Positions 24,945-33,507 of a DNA stretch of 64,000 nucleotides are shown here, in pieces. The DNA lies in assembly GCF_036347135.1 (NCBI RefSeq), contig NZ_CP108938.1, positions 1,116,001-1,180,000 on the forward strand. The letters run 5' to 3'. The notes under the pieces are model-generated. The model was not told the origin of the DNA and ran no database searches. It saw nothing but the letters and a program-made list of their open reading frames with translations. The position numbers and the translations under genes are program-made. Source of the stretch: Streptomyces sp. NBC_00775 (GTDB taxonomy: Bacteria; Actinomycetota; Actinomycetes; Streptomycetales; Streptomycetaceae). Position 1 is the first letter of the stretch, and each line of letters starts with the position of its first letter.

Positions 24945-25338
24945 GTGTGGAGGCTGACAAGGACGCTTTCGCAGGCGCGCGCCTTGCGGGCCGCCCGTGA
25001 TGCCGGGACCGCCGAACGCGACGCGCGCTGGATCCCGTACCTCCCGCTCGGTGCCGAAGGCCGCTATCTTCACCCGACCGGCTTCGGCACGCTCGGCCAC
25101 GCGCCGCCCGTCTTGGTGTTCGACAACGGCGGCTACCGCGAGAACCGCGCCGAGATGGCCGCCCGGGGCGACACCCCCACGGCGGCCGGCCACGCGCCGG
25201 TCGACCTGCCCGCCCTGGCCCGCGCCTACGGAGGGCAGGGCACGCGCGCGCGGCGCGGACGAGCCGGCCGCCGCGCTCACCGAGGCACTGCGTACCCCCG
25301 GCCCCACCCTGATCGCCATCCCCGAGGAGAACCGATGA
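24945..25338 (+). pseudogene. Broken thiamine-diphosphate enzyme (acetolactate-synthase/decarboxylase-like)
   Basis: Pieces of the C-terminal TPP-binding domain of a ThDP enzyme remain. RYLHPTGFGTLGHA (the conserved YPTGFGTLGYA turn) is followed at once by PPVLVFDNGGYRENRAEMAARGDTPTA. The ~45 residues containing the GDGGF-type cofactor motif that should separate them are missing, and only a short scrap of the preceding domain remains in front. After LPALARAYGGQGTRA (about 25240) the reading frame shifts: the end ADEPAAALTEALRTPGPTLIAIPEENR is in another phase. Its TGA overlaps the dehydrogenase start as ATGA, showing that an intact enzyme was once translationally coupled to it. Confidence 0.85.
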
Positions 25339-26513
25339 CCGCCCCCCTGATGACGCTCACCTGGACGGACCATGTCACCGGCCGCCAGGGCTTCCTCGTC
25401 GTCGACCGGCTGGTGCGAGGTGTCTCCAGCGGCGGTCTGCGGATGCGTCCCGGCTGCACGCTGGAGGAGGTCGCCGGGCTCGCCCGCGGCATGACCATGA
25501 AAGAGGCCCTGCACTACAACCCCGAGGGCCGCTATATCCCGCTGGGCGGCGCCAAGGGCGGCATCGACTGCGATCCCCAGGACCCGGCGGCGTACGGCCT
25601 TCTGGTGCGCTATCTGCGCGCCATGCGCCCGCACATCGAGAACTTCTGGACCACCGGCGAGGACCTCGGCCTCACCCAGGACCTGGTCGACCGGGCCGCC
25701 GAGGAGGCGGGGCTCGTCTCGTCCATCCAGGCCGTGTACCCGCTGCTCGACGACGAGGCGACGGCCCGGCAGCGGCTCGCCGACGCCTTCGCGGTCGAGG
25801 TGGACGGTATCGGCCTCGACGAGCTGGTCGGCGGCTGCGGTGTCGCCGAGTCGGTGCTCGCGGCCCTGGACCGCGCCGCGGTGGCCTACGCGGGGACGCG
25901 CGTCGCCGTCCAGGGCCTGGGCACCATGGGCGGAGCCACGGCCCGCTTCCTCGCGCGCGCGGGGCTCGACGTCGTGGCCGTCGCCGACATCAAGGGCACG
26001 ATCGCGAACCCCGGTGGCCTCGATGTCGAGGCGCTGCTCGCGGCGCGTGACGCGTACGGGACGGTCGACCGCTCGGCCCTGCGCGCCGCGGACCGTGAAC
26101 TCCCCGGCGACGCCTGGCTGTCCGTCGACGCGGAGGTGCTGGTGCCCGCGGCGGTCTCGTACGCGATCGACGCCGTGAACCAGCGGCGGATCAGCGCCCG
26201 CTGGATCGTCGAGGCGGCCAACATGCCCGTCCTGGCGGAGGCGGAGGAGCTGCTCGCCGCGCGCGGGGTCACCGTCCTGCCGGACGTGGTCGTCAACTCC
26301 GGGACGAACGCCTGGTGGTGGTGGACGCTGTTCGGCGACATCGGCGCCGACGCGGACGAGGCGTTCGCGTACACGCGGCGCTCCATGCGCGCCCTGATCG
26401 ACCAGATGCTGGCCCGCGCGGAGGCCGACGGGACCACCGCGCGGGCCGCCGCACACGCCATCGTCACCGACCGGCTGCCGGTGATCGCGGAGCGGTTCGG
26501 GTGGTACAGATGA
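25335..26513 (+). CDS. Glu/Leu/Phe/Val-dehydrogenase family protein
   Basis: A 392-aa NAD(P)-dependent amino-acid dehydrogenase family protein. The dimerisation/substrate domain has SSGGLRMRPGCTLEEVAGLARGMTMKEALHYNPEGRYIPLGGAKGGIDCDP, including the glycine-lysine PLGGAKGGI loop with the catalytic-region lysine near residue 76. FWTTGEDLGL follows. The Rossmann domain has VAVQGLGTMGGATARFLARAG near 193, and VVNSGTNAWWWWTLFGDIG lies near the C-terminus. The four-tryptophan run is unusual. It may oxidise a branched or aromatic amino acid, or a modified substrate linked to the former ThDP partner. GAGGAG 5 bases before ATG 25335 supports the start. Probably TetR-controlled from the promoter at 24883. 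Confidence 0.88.
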   Translation: MTAPLMTLTWTDHVTGRQGFLVVDRLVRGVSSGGLRMRPGCTLEEVAGLARGMTMKEALHYNPEGRYIPLGGAKGGIDCDPQDPAAYGLLVRYLRAMRPHIENFWTTGEDLGLTQDLVDRAAEEAGLVSSIQAVYPLLDDEATARQRLADAFAVEVDGIGLDELVGGCGVAESVLAALDRAAVAYAGTRVAVQGLGTMGGATARFLARAGLDVVAVADIKGTIANPGGLDVEALLAARDAYGTVDRSALRAADRELPGDAWLSVDAEVLVPAAVSYAIDAVNQRRISARWIVEAANMPVLAEAEELLAARGVTVLPDVVVNSGTNAWWWWTLFGDIGADADEAFAYTRRSMRALIDQMLARAEADGTTARAAAHAIVTDRLPVIAERFGWYR

Positions 26514-26662
26514 CGGACGGGCCGCCACGGGCGGGCCTGACCGCCCGTGCCGGCCCGCGCTCGGTGGCCGTGGTGGGCGCTCCGACCACGGAGTCCTGGC
26601 ACAGGGCAGCCATACCCTGCGGGGAATTGAGGCGCGGGCCGTGCGGAAGCAGAGTCGGTGGT

Positions 26663-26717
26663 GTCAGAAACCGCAACCGAGGTGACGTCGGAAACCCCAT
26701 CCCGAGGTGACGTCAGA
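26663..26717. repeat. Two ~25-bp tandem repeats upstream of the SnoaL-like gene
   Basis: GTCAGAAACC-GCAA-CCGAGGTGAC is followed directly by GTCGGAAACC-CCATC-CCGAGGTGAC and a third partial GTCAGACC. The shared CCGAGGTGACGTC blocks are at 26677-26689 and 26702-26714; the second contains the palindrome TGACGTCA. They lie 31-85 bases before ATG 26748 and could be direct-repeat regulator sites. Confidence 0.65.
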
Positions 26718-26747
26718 CCTCGCGTACCGACCCGCGCAAGGAGCACC

Positions 26748-27167
26748 ATGTCCGCCATCGACGCACAGGACCTGATCGAGCGCTACATAGGCGTGTGGAA
26801 CGAGCCCGACCCCGAGATCCGCCGCAAGACCGTCCACGAACTGTGGGCGGACGACGGTCTGCACATCCTGCGGCCGCCCCAGGAGATGCACGAGCGGGCG
26901 GTGGGCCTCGGCTTCGCCACCGCCGCGCTGGAGGCCCGCGGCCACGACGAGCTGCACGCACGCGTGACGCGCGCCTACGAGGAGTTCGTCGCCCCAGGGA
27001 CGAATGTGTTCAGGATCCAGGAGGCCGCCCGGCAACTGCGTGACGTGATCACGTTCCGCTGGGAGTCCTTCCACACCGGGGAGGGACAAGCGACGGGCGG
27101 TGGCCTGGAGTTCCTCGTCGTCGGCGAGGACGGTCGCATCAAGGTCGACTACCAGTTCGTGGACTGA
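26748..27167 (+). CDS. SnoaL/NTF2-like protein
   Basis: A 139-aa cone-fold (NTF2/SnoaL-like) protein: DAQDLIERYIGVWNEPDPEIRRKTVHELWADDGLHILRPPQEM is the characteristic N-terminal helix pair and first strand, and the end GGLEFLVVGEDGRIKVDYQFVD is the last beta strands. No catalytic function can be assigned; members are ketosteroid-isomerase-like enzymes, cyclases or binding proteins. AAGGAG stands close upstream of ATG 26748. It lies between the dehydrogenase and a TetR gene, all in the same direction but with separate upstream regions. Confidence 0.82.
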   Translation: MSAIDAQDLIERYIGVWNEPDPEIRRKTVHELWADDGLHILRPPQEMHERAVGLGFATAALEARGHDELHARVTRAYEEFVAPGTNVFRIQEAARQLRDVITFRWESFHTGEGQATGGGLEFLVVGEDGRIKVDYQFVD

Positions 27168-27260
27168 TCCGCGCGCGGGCGCCGCGGTCCCGTCCAGCCG
27201 GGGAGACCGGAGGAAGCGGCCTCCTCCGGCGCTGTCCCCGGCGGAGGATAGGGTTGCCGC

Positions 27261-27881
27261 GTGGCGAGAGTGCGGTTGAGCGTGGCGGAGCGGCGCGAGG
27301 AATTGCTGCGGGCTGCCGTCGAGCAGATCGAGGCGCGGGGTGTGGCGGCGGTGCGGATCGCCGACGTGGCCTCCTCGCTCGGGGTGAGCAACGCGCTGGT
27401 GCTGTACCACTTCTCGACGAAGGAGAAGCTGGTCGCCGCCGCGTTCACCTACGCGGCCGAGGACGACCTCGCCCATCTGCGCAAGCTGCTCGGCCGCCGT
27501 ACGACGGCGCTGCGGCGGCTGCGGGCGGCCGTGCGCTGGTACGCGCCGACCGGGCAGGCCAAGGGCTGGCGGCTGTGGATCGAGGGCTGGGCGGCGGCGC
27601 TGCGCGAGCCCGCGCTGCGGGAGGTCACCCGTGATCTCGACCGGCAGTGGAAGGCCGCGATCATCGAGGTCATCGCGGAGGGTGTGGCCGCGGGCGAGTT
27701 CCACTGTCCGGATCCCACGGGTACGGCCCTGCGGCTCACCGCGCTGCTGGACGGACTGGCCGTCCAGATGACGGCGTACGCGGGCGCGGTGTCACGGGCG
27801 CGGACCCACGAATGGGTGGACGAGGCGCTCGCTCGCGAACTGGGACTTGAGCGGGCTGCGTTGGTGGCGGCGGTGCGCTGA
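27261..27881 (+). CDS. TetR-family transcriptional regulator
   Basis: A 206-aa TetR regulator. The HTH is at about residues 10-55: REELLRAAVEQIEARGVAAVRIADVASSLGVSNALVLYHFSTKEKLVAAAF. The C-terminal ligand domain resembles the BetI-type TetR_C_6 group (GWRLWIEGWAAALREPALREVTRDLDRQWKAAI). The start is GTG 27261; a TAGGGT -10 box at 27249-27254 is only 6 bases upstream, so the mRNA is probably leaderless. It may act on the TACTGA-N8-TCAGTA operators at 24861-24928 or on the repeats at 26663, both within 2.4 kb, but this is untested. Confidence 0.9.
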   Translation: MARVRLSVAERREELLRAAVEQIEARGVAAVRIADVASSLGVSNALVLYHFSTKEKLVAAAFTYAAEDDLAHLRKLLGRRTTALRRLRAAVRWYAPTGQAKGWRLWIEGWAAALREPALREVTRDLDRQWKAAIIEVIAEGVAAGEFHCPDPTGTALRLTALLDGLAVQMTAYAGAVSRARTHEWVDEALARELGLERAALVAAVR

Positions 27882-28007
27882 CGCGTGCCCAAGCGCTCCG
27901 CCGGCAGTCCGGTGCGCCGGGTGCGGGTTCGTCGTGGCTGGTCTCGCCCACGCGGCGGAGCCGCGTGATGTCACAGCCCCGCGCCCCTTCACCACCGTCC
28001 GTCCCCC

Positions 28008-28754
28008 TCAGTCCAGCTCGTACACCACCGTCACCGTGATCGTGTCCCGGATCTCCCCGGGAGCCACCGGTACGCCCGACCCGCCCTGGTCGAAGGCGGC
28101 CGCCGCGATGGGCACGGGACGGAGGTCGCCGCTGCCGCTCTCGGTGAGGGAGACGAGTCGGGCGAGGCGCCGTCCACTGAGGCGGGCGTAGTCCAGAGCC
28201 TTCGTATGGGCGTCGTCGTGCGCGGCCTCGCGGGCGCGGGAGTGCAGCGGGGCCGGGTCGGCGATGTCGAAGGCGACGGAGTGGATGCGGCCCGCGTCGC
28301 CGGTCGCGTCGGTGACGGCCTGGAGGACCGCACCCGTCGTACCGATGGCACGGACCTTCACCGAGAACGACTGCGTGGCCTCGTAGCCCTTCAGCTGGGA
28401 GACGCCGTTCTGGTCCTCGTAGACCGGGGACAGCGAGATGCCCTCGGTACGGATGTCCCGCTCTTCGATGCCTTGGGCGCGTACGGCGTCGAGCAGGGCG
28501 TTCGACGCGACGCTCTGCGCGGCGAGCGCCTCCTTCGACGTCTTGGCGATGACGTCGACACCCGCGCCGATGACGGCGATGTCCGGCGCGGCGGTGGCGC
28601 TGCCCTGGCCGGTGACGGTGACCGTCGAGGGGCTGGGCTCGGCGGTGAGCCCGGGCCGGCTGGGCAGCGCGAACGCGGGTGCCGCCGCGGTCTGCGGAAG
28701 GGTGAGGGCGAGGAGGGTCACGGCGAGTGCGGTGGACGCGCGGAGGGCGGGCAT
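28008..28754 (-). CDS. Secreted SIMPL (DUF541) domain protein
   Basis: A 248-aa exported protein. The first ~30 residues (MPALRASTALAVTLLALTLPQTAAAPAFA) are a Sec signal peptide. The SIMPL domain follows: STVTVTGQGSATAAPDIAVIGAGVDV near residue 45, the AQGIEERDIRTEGISLSPVYE segment near 103, and GRRLARLVSLTESG near 205. These domains occur in outer-membrane or secreted proteins of unclear role. ATG 28754 has AAGGAG about 8 bases upstream; earlier frame starts lack it. It stands alone, convergent with the TetR gene. Confidence 0.85.
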   Translation of the reverse strand: MPALRASTALAVTLLALTLPQTAAAPAFALPSRPGLTAEPSPSTVTVTGQGSATAAPDIAVIGAGVDVIAKTSKEALAAQSVASNALLDAVRAQGIEERDIRTEGISLSPVYEDQNGVSQLKGYEATQSFSVKVRAIGTTGAVLQAVTDATGDAGRIHSVAFDIADPAPLHSRAREAAHDDAHTKALDYARLSGRRLARLVSLTESGSGDLRPVPIAAAAFDQGGSGVPVAPGEIRDTITVTVVYELD

Positions 28755-28905
28755 ACGGAAGTCTCCTTCGGCGCCGCCCCTCGGGACGTCGGGGCGGTTC
28801 GCGGTCATCCCAGCACCGCCGACCGCGCCCCGCCCCACGCCACTCCCGCGCTGTCACCTCACCGGTCGAGCCACCGGCGGCCCGTCCCGCCGCCGCTTCT
28901 GCCGC

Positions 28906-29724
28906 TCAGGCGACCGATTCGATCCGCATCTTGATGTCGTCGGGCGAAAGGGCCCCCTTGGCCGCCACGTGGTCCCCCGACGACTCCCCGCGCAACCGCC
29001 GCCCGATCCACGGAACCAGGTACTCGCGCGCCCAGTGGATGTTGTCGCGCCGCATTTCGAGCGTGCCGCGCGGAGGCAGCGGCGGCCAGGGCTGGTCCGG
29101 GTCGGCGGGCACTTCGAGGCCGAGGACCTGGCCGGCGCGGAGCGCGACCCTGGTGTGGCCCTCGGGTGAGAGGTGCAGGCGGTCACCGTCCCAGGCACGG
29201 CGGTCCTGGATCGTCTTGAGCGACCACAGGTCGAGGACGGGACAGCCGTACCGGTCCGCGATGGCCCGCACATGTCCGTTGTACGTGGCGATCTTGCCGC
29301 GCAGATGCTTGAGCACGGGGACGCCACGGGTGTCGAAGCCGGTGGTCACCAGGACGGTGCCGACGGCGGCGGTGAGGTCGGCGATCGCCCGCTCGAAGCG
29401 CTCCGCGACCTCGTCGGGGTCGGTGCCGGGCCGGATGATGTCGTTGCCGCCCGCACAGAACGAGACCAGATCCGGGGCGAGTTCCTTGGCCCGCTGGAGC
29501 TGGTCCTCGACGATCTGGTCGAGCAGTTTGCCGCGCACGGCGAGATTGGTGTAATTGAAGTCGCCTTCGGGCCGCCGGTCCGCGAGAAGTACCGCGAACC
29601 GGTCGGCCCAACCGACAAATGCCCCGTCAGGGCCGGGGTCGCCGACGCCTTCGGTGAAGCTGTCCCCCACCGCCACGTACGACCCGATCACTGATCTGTT
29701 GTCACTCTTCGAATCGTCTGCCAC
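28906..29724 (-). CDS. SGNH/GDSL-family hydrolase (cytoplasmic)
   Basis: A 272-aa esterase/lipase-like SGNH hydrolase with no signal peptide. The catalytic Ser is in SYVAVGDSFTEGVGDPG near residue 20 (block I), the oxyanion Gly in NLAVRGKLLD (block II), Asn in SFCAGGNDIIRPG (block III) near 93, and Asp/His in WDGDRLHLSPEGHTRV (block V) near 186. Substrate unknown. The start is GTG 29724; GAAAGGTG is about 14 bases upstream, a long spacing. It is separated from the rhamnogalacturonan genes by 110 bp and is probably independent of them. Confidence 0.87.
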   Translation of the reverse strand: MADDSKSDNRSVIGSYVAVGDSFTEGVGDPGPDGAFVGWADRFAVLLADRRPEGDFNYTNLAVRGKLLDQIVEDQLQRAKELAPDLVSFCAGGNDIIRPGTDPDEVAERFERAIADLTAAVGTVLVTTGFDTRGVPVLKHLRGKIATYNGHVRAIADRYGCPVLDLWSLKTIQDRRAWDGDRLHLSPEGHTRVALRAGQVLGLEVPADPDQPWPPLPPRGTLEMRRDNIHWAREYLVPWIGRRLRGESSGDHVAAKGALSPDDIKMRIESVA

Positions 29725-29836
29725 ATCGGCCCATGATTCACCTTTCGATGTGAGCTACGCGACCGTAAGGAAGGGTTGACGGATGGTGAGATAAACCACT
29801 CGTCAAGTGTTGTCCAAACTCGGAATAAGCCTCTGA

Positions 29837-30556
29837 TCAGGGGCGTTGAGACAGCCGCCACACACGGAAGTCCGTAATCCGGAAGTGGCTCCACACGGTA
29901 CGGAACGCGAAGTGCCCGCTCGCGTAAGGCTCCGGGTCGGTGTAGTCGAAGACCAGTTGCCCGTTGTTCCACCATTGCACGAGGGAGCCGTCCGAGACGA
30001 TCCGCACGCGGTTCGGCTCGTTCGCCGTGAGCAGCGGTTGCGTGTAGTCGTAGATCAGCGGACGGACGCCCGCCTCGCCGACGTACCGGCGCAGCCGTGT
30101 CGTGGTGTTGGTGTTGGCGCCGTATCCCACGTAGTAGGTCTTCAGATAGTCGTACTCCGCGAGGGCACCTGCCCGGGGTGTGGCGAAGAGGTCGTCCGGG
30201 GAGCGCACGTCGACGGCGTTCCAGAAGTTGTTCAGGTCGGAGACCCGGTCGTTGACGCCGCCCTCGGAGACGGGTGTGGCGGTGTACTCGATGGCGTACG
30301 GCCCTTCGAGCTTCCGCTTGAACCAGACCGTCGCGCCGCTGGGTACGTCGATCTCCAGGACGCCGCGCGAGGCGGTGACCGTGCCGCCGTCCTGGAGTTC
30401 GGTGGCCCACTGTCCGAGTCCGTGCCGGAAGTCGTCGGCGGCGAGCAGCCGTCCGTGACGGTGACGGGGCGAGGCGCTCGCCTCCTGGACCGGGACGAGC
30501 GCGGCCAGCGCGGCACCGGCGGCGAGTGCGCCGAAGGCTCTACGAGTGGTTGTCAT
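29837..30556 (-). CDS. Secreted DUF6250 protein of the rhamnogalacturonan operon
   Basis: A 239-aa exported protein. The N-terminus MTTTRRAFGALAAGAALAALVP is a Tat signal (RRAF with following hydrophobic segment). The rest is a beta-rich, jelly-roll-like DUF6250 domain: DDFRHGLGQWATELQDGGTVTASRGVLEIDVPSGATVWFKRKLEGPYAIEY. It has an aromatic-rich middle (LKTYYVGYGANTNTTTRLRRY) and the end FRITDFRVWRLSQRP, reminiscent of concanavalin-like glycan-binding folds. It overlaps the PL11 lyase gene by 17 bases, so it is the last gene of the pectin operon and probably binds or trims rhamnogalacturonan. Confidence 0.82.
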   Translation of the reverse strand: MTTTRRAFGALAAGAALAALVPVQEASASPRHRHGRLLAADDFRHGLGQWATELQDGGTVTASRGVLEIDVPSGATVWFKRKLEGPYAIEYTATPVSEGGVNDRVSDLNNFWNAVDVRSPDDLFATPRAGALAEYDYLKTYYVGYGANTNTTTRLRRYVGEAGVRPLIYDYTQPLLTANEPNRVRIVSDGSLVQWWNNGQLVFDYTDPEPYASGHFAFRTVWSHFRITDFRVWRLSQRP

Positions 30557-32435
30557 GAGAGGCGTCTCCTTCAGTCGAGGTGGTGGTGATCGCGGGCTTC
30601 GGCACCCGCCGGGTCCCGGTGCCCAGGTAGTAGTCCGTGTACGTCGACTGGAGATAGCCGCGTACGGTCCAGCCGAGGCGGTACTCAGGGTTCTGGGCGA
30701 GCGTGTAGAGGCGGGTCTTCGTCGGTTCGGTGGTGGTGTAGAGGCGCAGCGCGGTGTGGTCGCCGGTCTCGGCGAGGATCTCCTCGCGCCAGTCGCCGAG
30801 CAGGTCGCCGTAGAACGGGGTCGCGTTGCGGGCGCCGGAGACGACGCCGTCCGGGTCGAAGAGCCTGGCGCTGGTCTCGGTCTTCGGGTCCCACTCGTCG
30901 ACGTGCGTGGAGTCGAGGAGTTCGGCGCCCTTGTCGCCGTCCCACCAGATGCGGAAGTTGACGCTGGGGGTGGTCGTGGAGACCTTGCCGTCCTGGACGT
31001 TGAAGACGCCGGCGCCGGGCCGGGTGACGTCGGCCGTGGAGGTCCAGTACTCGTAGCCGGGGTGGGACGGGTCGATGTCGGCGGCGCTGCCCCGGCCGAC
31101 GTCGAGGTCGGCGTCGCTGGTCGGGTTCGCCGGGTGTTCGCCGGTCACCAGGCGCTCCCCGGTGTCGGCGTCGTAGTAGTACCAGGGGAACTTCGATACG
31201 ACGCCCAGTTCGGACTGCTGGATGGCGAAGCCCTCCAGGCCCGGCCGGTCGGGGTCCAGGTCCGCGATGTCGAAGCGGTCGCCGTGTCCGGCGCCGTCGA
31301 CCACGTACCGCAGCGTGCCGTCACTGTTGACGACGTAGTTGCCGTCGGCGATCTCGTCCTTGCCATCCTGGTCGACGTCGACGGTCCGGATCTGGTGGAA
31401 GCTGGTGGCGCCGCTGTCGGACGGGACGACGTACTTCCAACGCCGGGTCAGATCGGTCCCGTTGAAGTCCCATGTCTGGAAGAGGATCCGGAAGGAGCCA
31501 CGCCTGGCGCCGACCCGCGTGACCAACTTCGTGACCAGGCTGGGGTGTTCGCCGTCGAGGTACGCGATCCCGAAGTGGCCGCCGGAGGGGCCGTCGGCCA
31601 CGAGGTCGTCGGGCACGGGCTGCCGGGTGCGTTCGGTGCCCCTCTCGCCGTCGATCACCGAGATGAACTGGTTCGCGGGCGAGTCGGCCGTCACCTTCGA
31701 GCCGTCCGCGAAGGTGGTCCCGTCGGCCGTGTGCACCAGCACCTCGGCCTTCCCGTCGCTGTCGAGGTCGTAGACGGTGACGTTGTCGTCGTTGCGATAG
31801 CCGCCGATCGCCGTCGAGCCGCTGATCGCGGCGGGCGCCGGGTCGTTGGCGCCGTTCCCGGACACCTGGGTGTACGAGCCGGGCCCGAGGTCGACGCGCC
31901 ACAGGCGTTCACCGGTGAGCGTGTACGCCTCCAGGAGGTCGGGCTTGGTCCGGTCGGTGGCGAGGCGGCTGACGACGAGCTCGTACCGCCCGTCCCCGTC
32001 GAGGTCCCCGGGCCAGGCGTGCTGCACGGTGTAGCCGTCGGCAGTGGCCAGCGGGATTTCCGCGTACCCCTCGGCGAAGCCGAGCGCCGCTGAACTCGGT
32101 TTCTGCTCATGACCGTTGACGACGGCGCGCACGGTGTACGTGCCCGTGCCGGGGCTGTTGTCCTGGTAGGTGGTCGACTTGGTGACCGGTTCGTGGTTGA
32201 GCCGTCGGCCGCCCTTGTAGACGTTGAACGCGATGGCGTTCCCGTAGCGGGCGTACTCCGTGCCGAGCAACCGCCAGCTCAGGAAGGTGCCTTGGCCCGA
32301 GGGGACGGCGACCAGGCCGCGGTCCAGGTTCTCCACGACGCGGCGCGTGGAGGCCTCGGCACCCTGAGACGGGGTGGCGACGAGGCCGGCCAGCAGCGTG
32401 ACGGCGGCGATCGCTCCGAGTCTTCGAGGTCTCAC
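30540..32435 (-). CDS. Rhamnogalacturonan lyase, polysaccharide lyase family 11
   Basis: A 631-aa secreted PL11 enzyme that cleaves the rhamnogalacturonan-I backbone by beta-elimination. A Sec signal (residues 1-28, LGAIAAVTLLAGLVATPSQGAEA) precedes an N-terminal beta domain (RRVVENLDRGLVAVPSGQGTFLSWRLLGTE, the PL11 opening). An eight-bladed beta-propeller follows, with calcium-binding D-x-D-x-D-G loops: GDLDGDGRYELVV near 143, YDLDSDGKAEVLVH near 223, and DVDQDGKDEIADGNYVV near 352. The start is GTG 32435, with AAGGAG 10 bases upstream and 4 bases after the SGNH gene. This sits in the middle of the operon. Confidence 0.93.
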   Translation of the reverse strand: MRPRRLGAIAAVTLLAGLVATPSQGAEASTRRVVENLDRGLVAVPSGQGTFLSWRLLGTEYARYGNAIAFNVYKGGRRLNHEPVTKSTTYQDNSPGTGTYTVRAVVNGHEQKPSSAALGFAEGYAEIPLATADGYTVQHAWPGDLDGDGRYELVVSRLATDRTKPDLLEAYTLTGERLWRVDLGPGSYTQVSGNGANDPAPAAISGSTAIGGYRNDDNVTVYDLDSDGKAEVLVHTADGTTFADGSKVTADSPANQFISVIDGERGTERTRQPVPDDLVADGPSGGHFGIAYLDGEHPSLVTKLVTRVGARRGSFRILFQTWDFNGTDLTRRWKYVVPSDSGATSFHQIRTVDVDQDGKDEIADGNYVVNSDGTLRYVVDGAGHGDRFDIADLDPDRPGLEGFAIQQSELGVVSKFPWYYYDADTGERLVTGEHPANPTSDADLDVGRGSAADIDPSHPGYEYWTSTADVTRPGAGVFNVQDGKVSTTTPSVNFRIWWDGDKGAELLDSTHVDEWDPKTETSARLFDPDGVVSGARNATPFYGDLLGDWREEILAETGDHTALRLYTTTEPTKTRLYTLAQNPEYRLGWTVRGYLQSTYTDYYLGTGTRRVPKPAITTTSTEGDASHDNHS

Positions 32436-32439
32436 GATG

Positions 32440-33507
32440 TCAGTGCTCCTTGCTCTTGATCAGTGAAGCGAGCCGGTCGGCCACCTTGCGGTGACCCTGG
32501 GCATTCGGGTGGACGGTCCCGTTGAAGTCCCCGTCCTCCGGGGAGATCCAGCCCGTGGTGTCGACGAACTCGGCGTGCGGGTCGGCGAGTTCACGGACGA
32601 CGGCGGCGATGTCGTCGGCGTGCTCACCGCCGAAGGGGCGCAGCGCGAGGATGCGGGCGTGCGGGGCGGCCGACCGCAGCCGGTCCAGGTACGCCCGATA
32701 GGCGGCCCGGAACTCCTCCGTGCCGTACGCCGCGTCGTTCGTCCCCTGGTTCACGACGATCACATCGGCGCGGCGGTCCGAATCCGCCCTGGAATCCGCG
32801 TAGTTCCAGCCGTACGCGTCCCCGGCGGCCGGGACTCCCCCGTTGCCGGTCCGGAGGACGCCCTGTCTGCCGAAGCCGACCTGGGTGAGGGAGGCGTGCA
32901 GATCGTCGGCGACCAGGGTCGGATAGGCGGCCGTGCCGTCGGCGCAGTCGGAGGTGTTCACCTCGCACAGCGCCATGACGCCTTGGGTGATGGAGTCGCC
33001 GTAGAAGGCCAACCGGGGCCCTGGCAGGGCGTGTTGGGGAAGCAGGCGCGCGCCCTCGTCCAGCCGCAATCCGGTGAGGACGACTCCGGTCTCCAGAGGC
33101 GGAGTCCAGCGGTTGGCCCGCGAGGAGACGTCCTTCACGGAGATCTCGGCGGTGTGCGTCCCCCGGCCCGGCAGGGCGATGTCGAGGTCGTCCCGGTCGA
33201 CGGCGTACAGCCGCTTCGGCCCACCGTCCACCGACACATAGATCTGTGCCGGCACGGTGATCGACGAGACGTCGAAGAGGGCGTGCAGGGTGCCGCCGGT
33301 GAAGCGTAAGCGCAGCCGCGAGCCGGAGTTGACGGTCGTCGCGGACGTCGCCGTCCTCCCCCAGTGCCCTTCGTAGGCAAGACGCCGGTCATCGGGGCGT
33401 ACGACGTTCGACGTGCCAGACACAGAGACGGGCGATGCGGACACCGCAGGAGTCAGCGCGCACAGCACACCGGCCGTCACCGCCCCGATCAGGAACGTAC
33501 GACTCAT
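32440..33507 (-). CDS. Secreted SGNH/GDSL esterase, likely pectin deacetylase
   Basis: A 355-aa exported esterase. Signal peptide at 1-25 (FLIGAVTAGVLCALTPAVSASP), then a CE2-like N-terminal beta-sandwich (VVRPDDRRLAYEGHWGRT to about residue 130). The SGNH domain follows: LAFYGDSITQGV (Ser) near 160, VVNQGTNDAAYG (Asn) near 250, and NGTVHPNAQGHRK (His) near 335. In this operon the likely job is removal of acetyl groups from rhamnogalacturonan so that lyases can act (inference). The ATG 33507 overlaps the stop of the upstream exolyase gene as ATGA. Confidence 0.85.
   Translation of the reverse strand: MSRTFLIGAVTAGVLCALTPAVSASPVSVSGTSNVVRPDDRRLAYEGHWGRTATSATTVNSGSRLRLRFTGGTLHALFDVSSITVPAQIYVSVDGGPKRLYAVDRDDLDIALPGRGTHTAEISVKDVSSRANRWTPPLETGVVLTGLRLDEGARLLPQHALPGPRLAFYGDSITQGVMALCEVNTSDCADGTAAYPTLVADDLHASLTQVGFGRQGVLRTGNGGVPAAGDAYGWNYADSRADSDRRADVIVVNQGTNDAAYGTEEFRAAYRAYLDRLRSAAPHARILALRPFGGEHADDIAAVVRELADPHAEFVDTTGWISPEDGDFNGTVHPNAQGHRKVADRLASLIKSKEH

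Noticed and set aside
30546..32093. Long plus-strand frame opposite the PL11 lyase
   Set aside because: Shadow frame; the PL11 propeller motifs on the minus strand are unambiguous.
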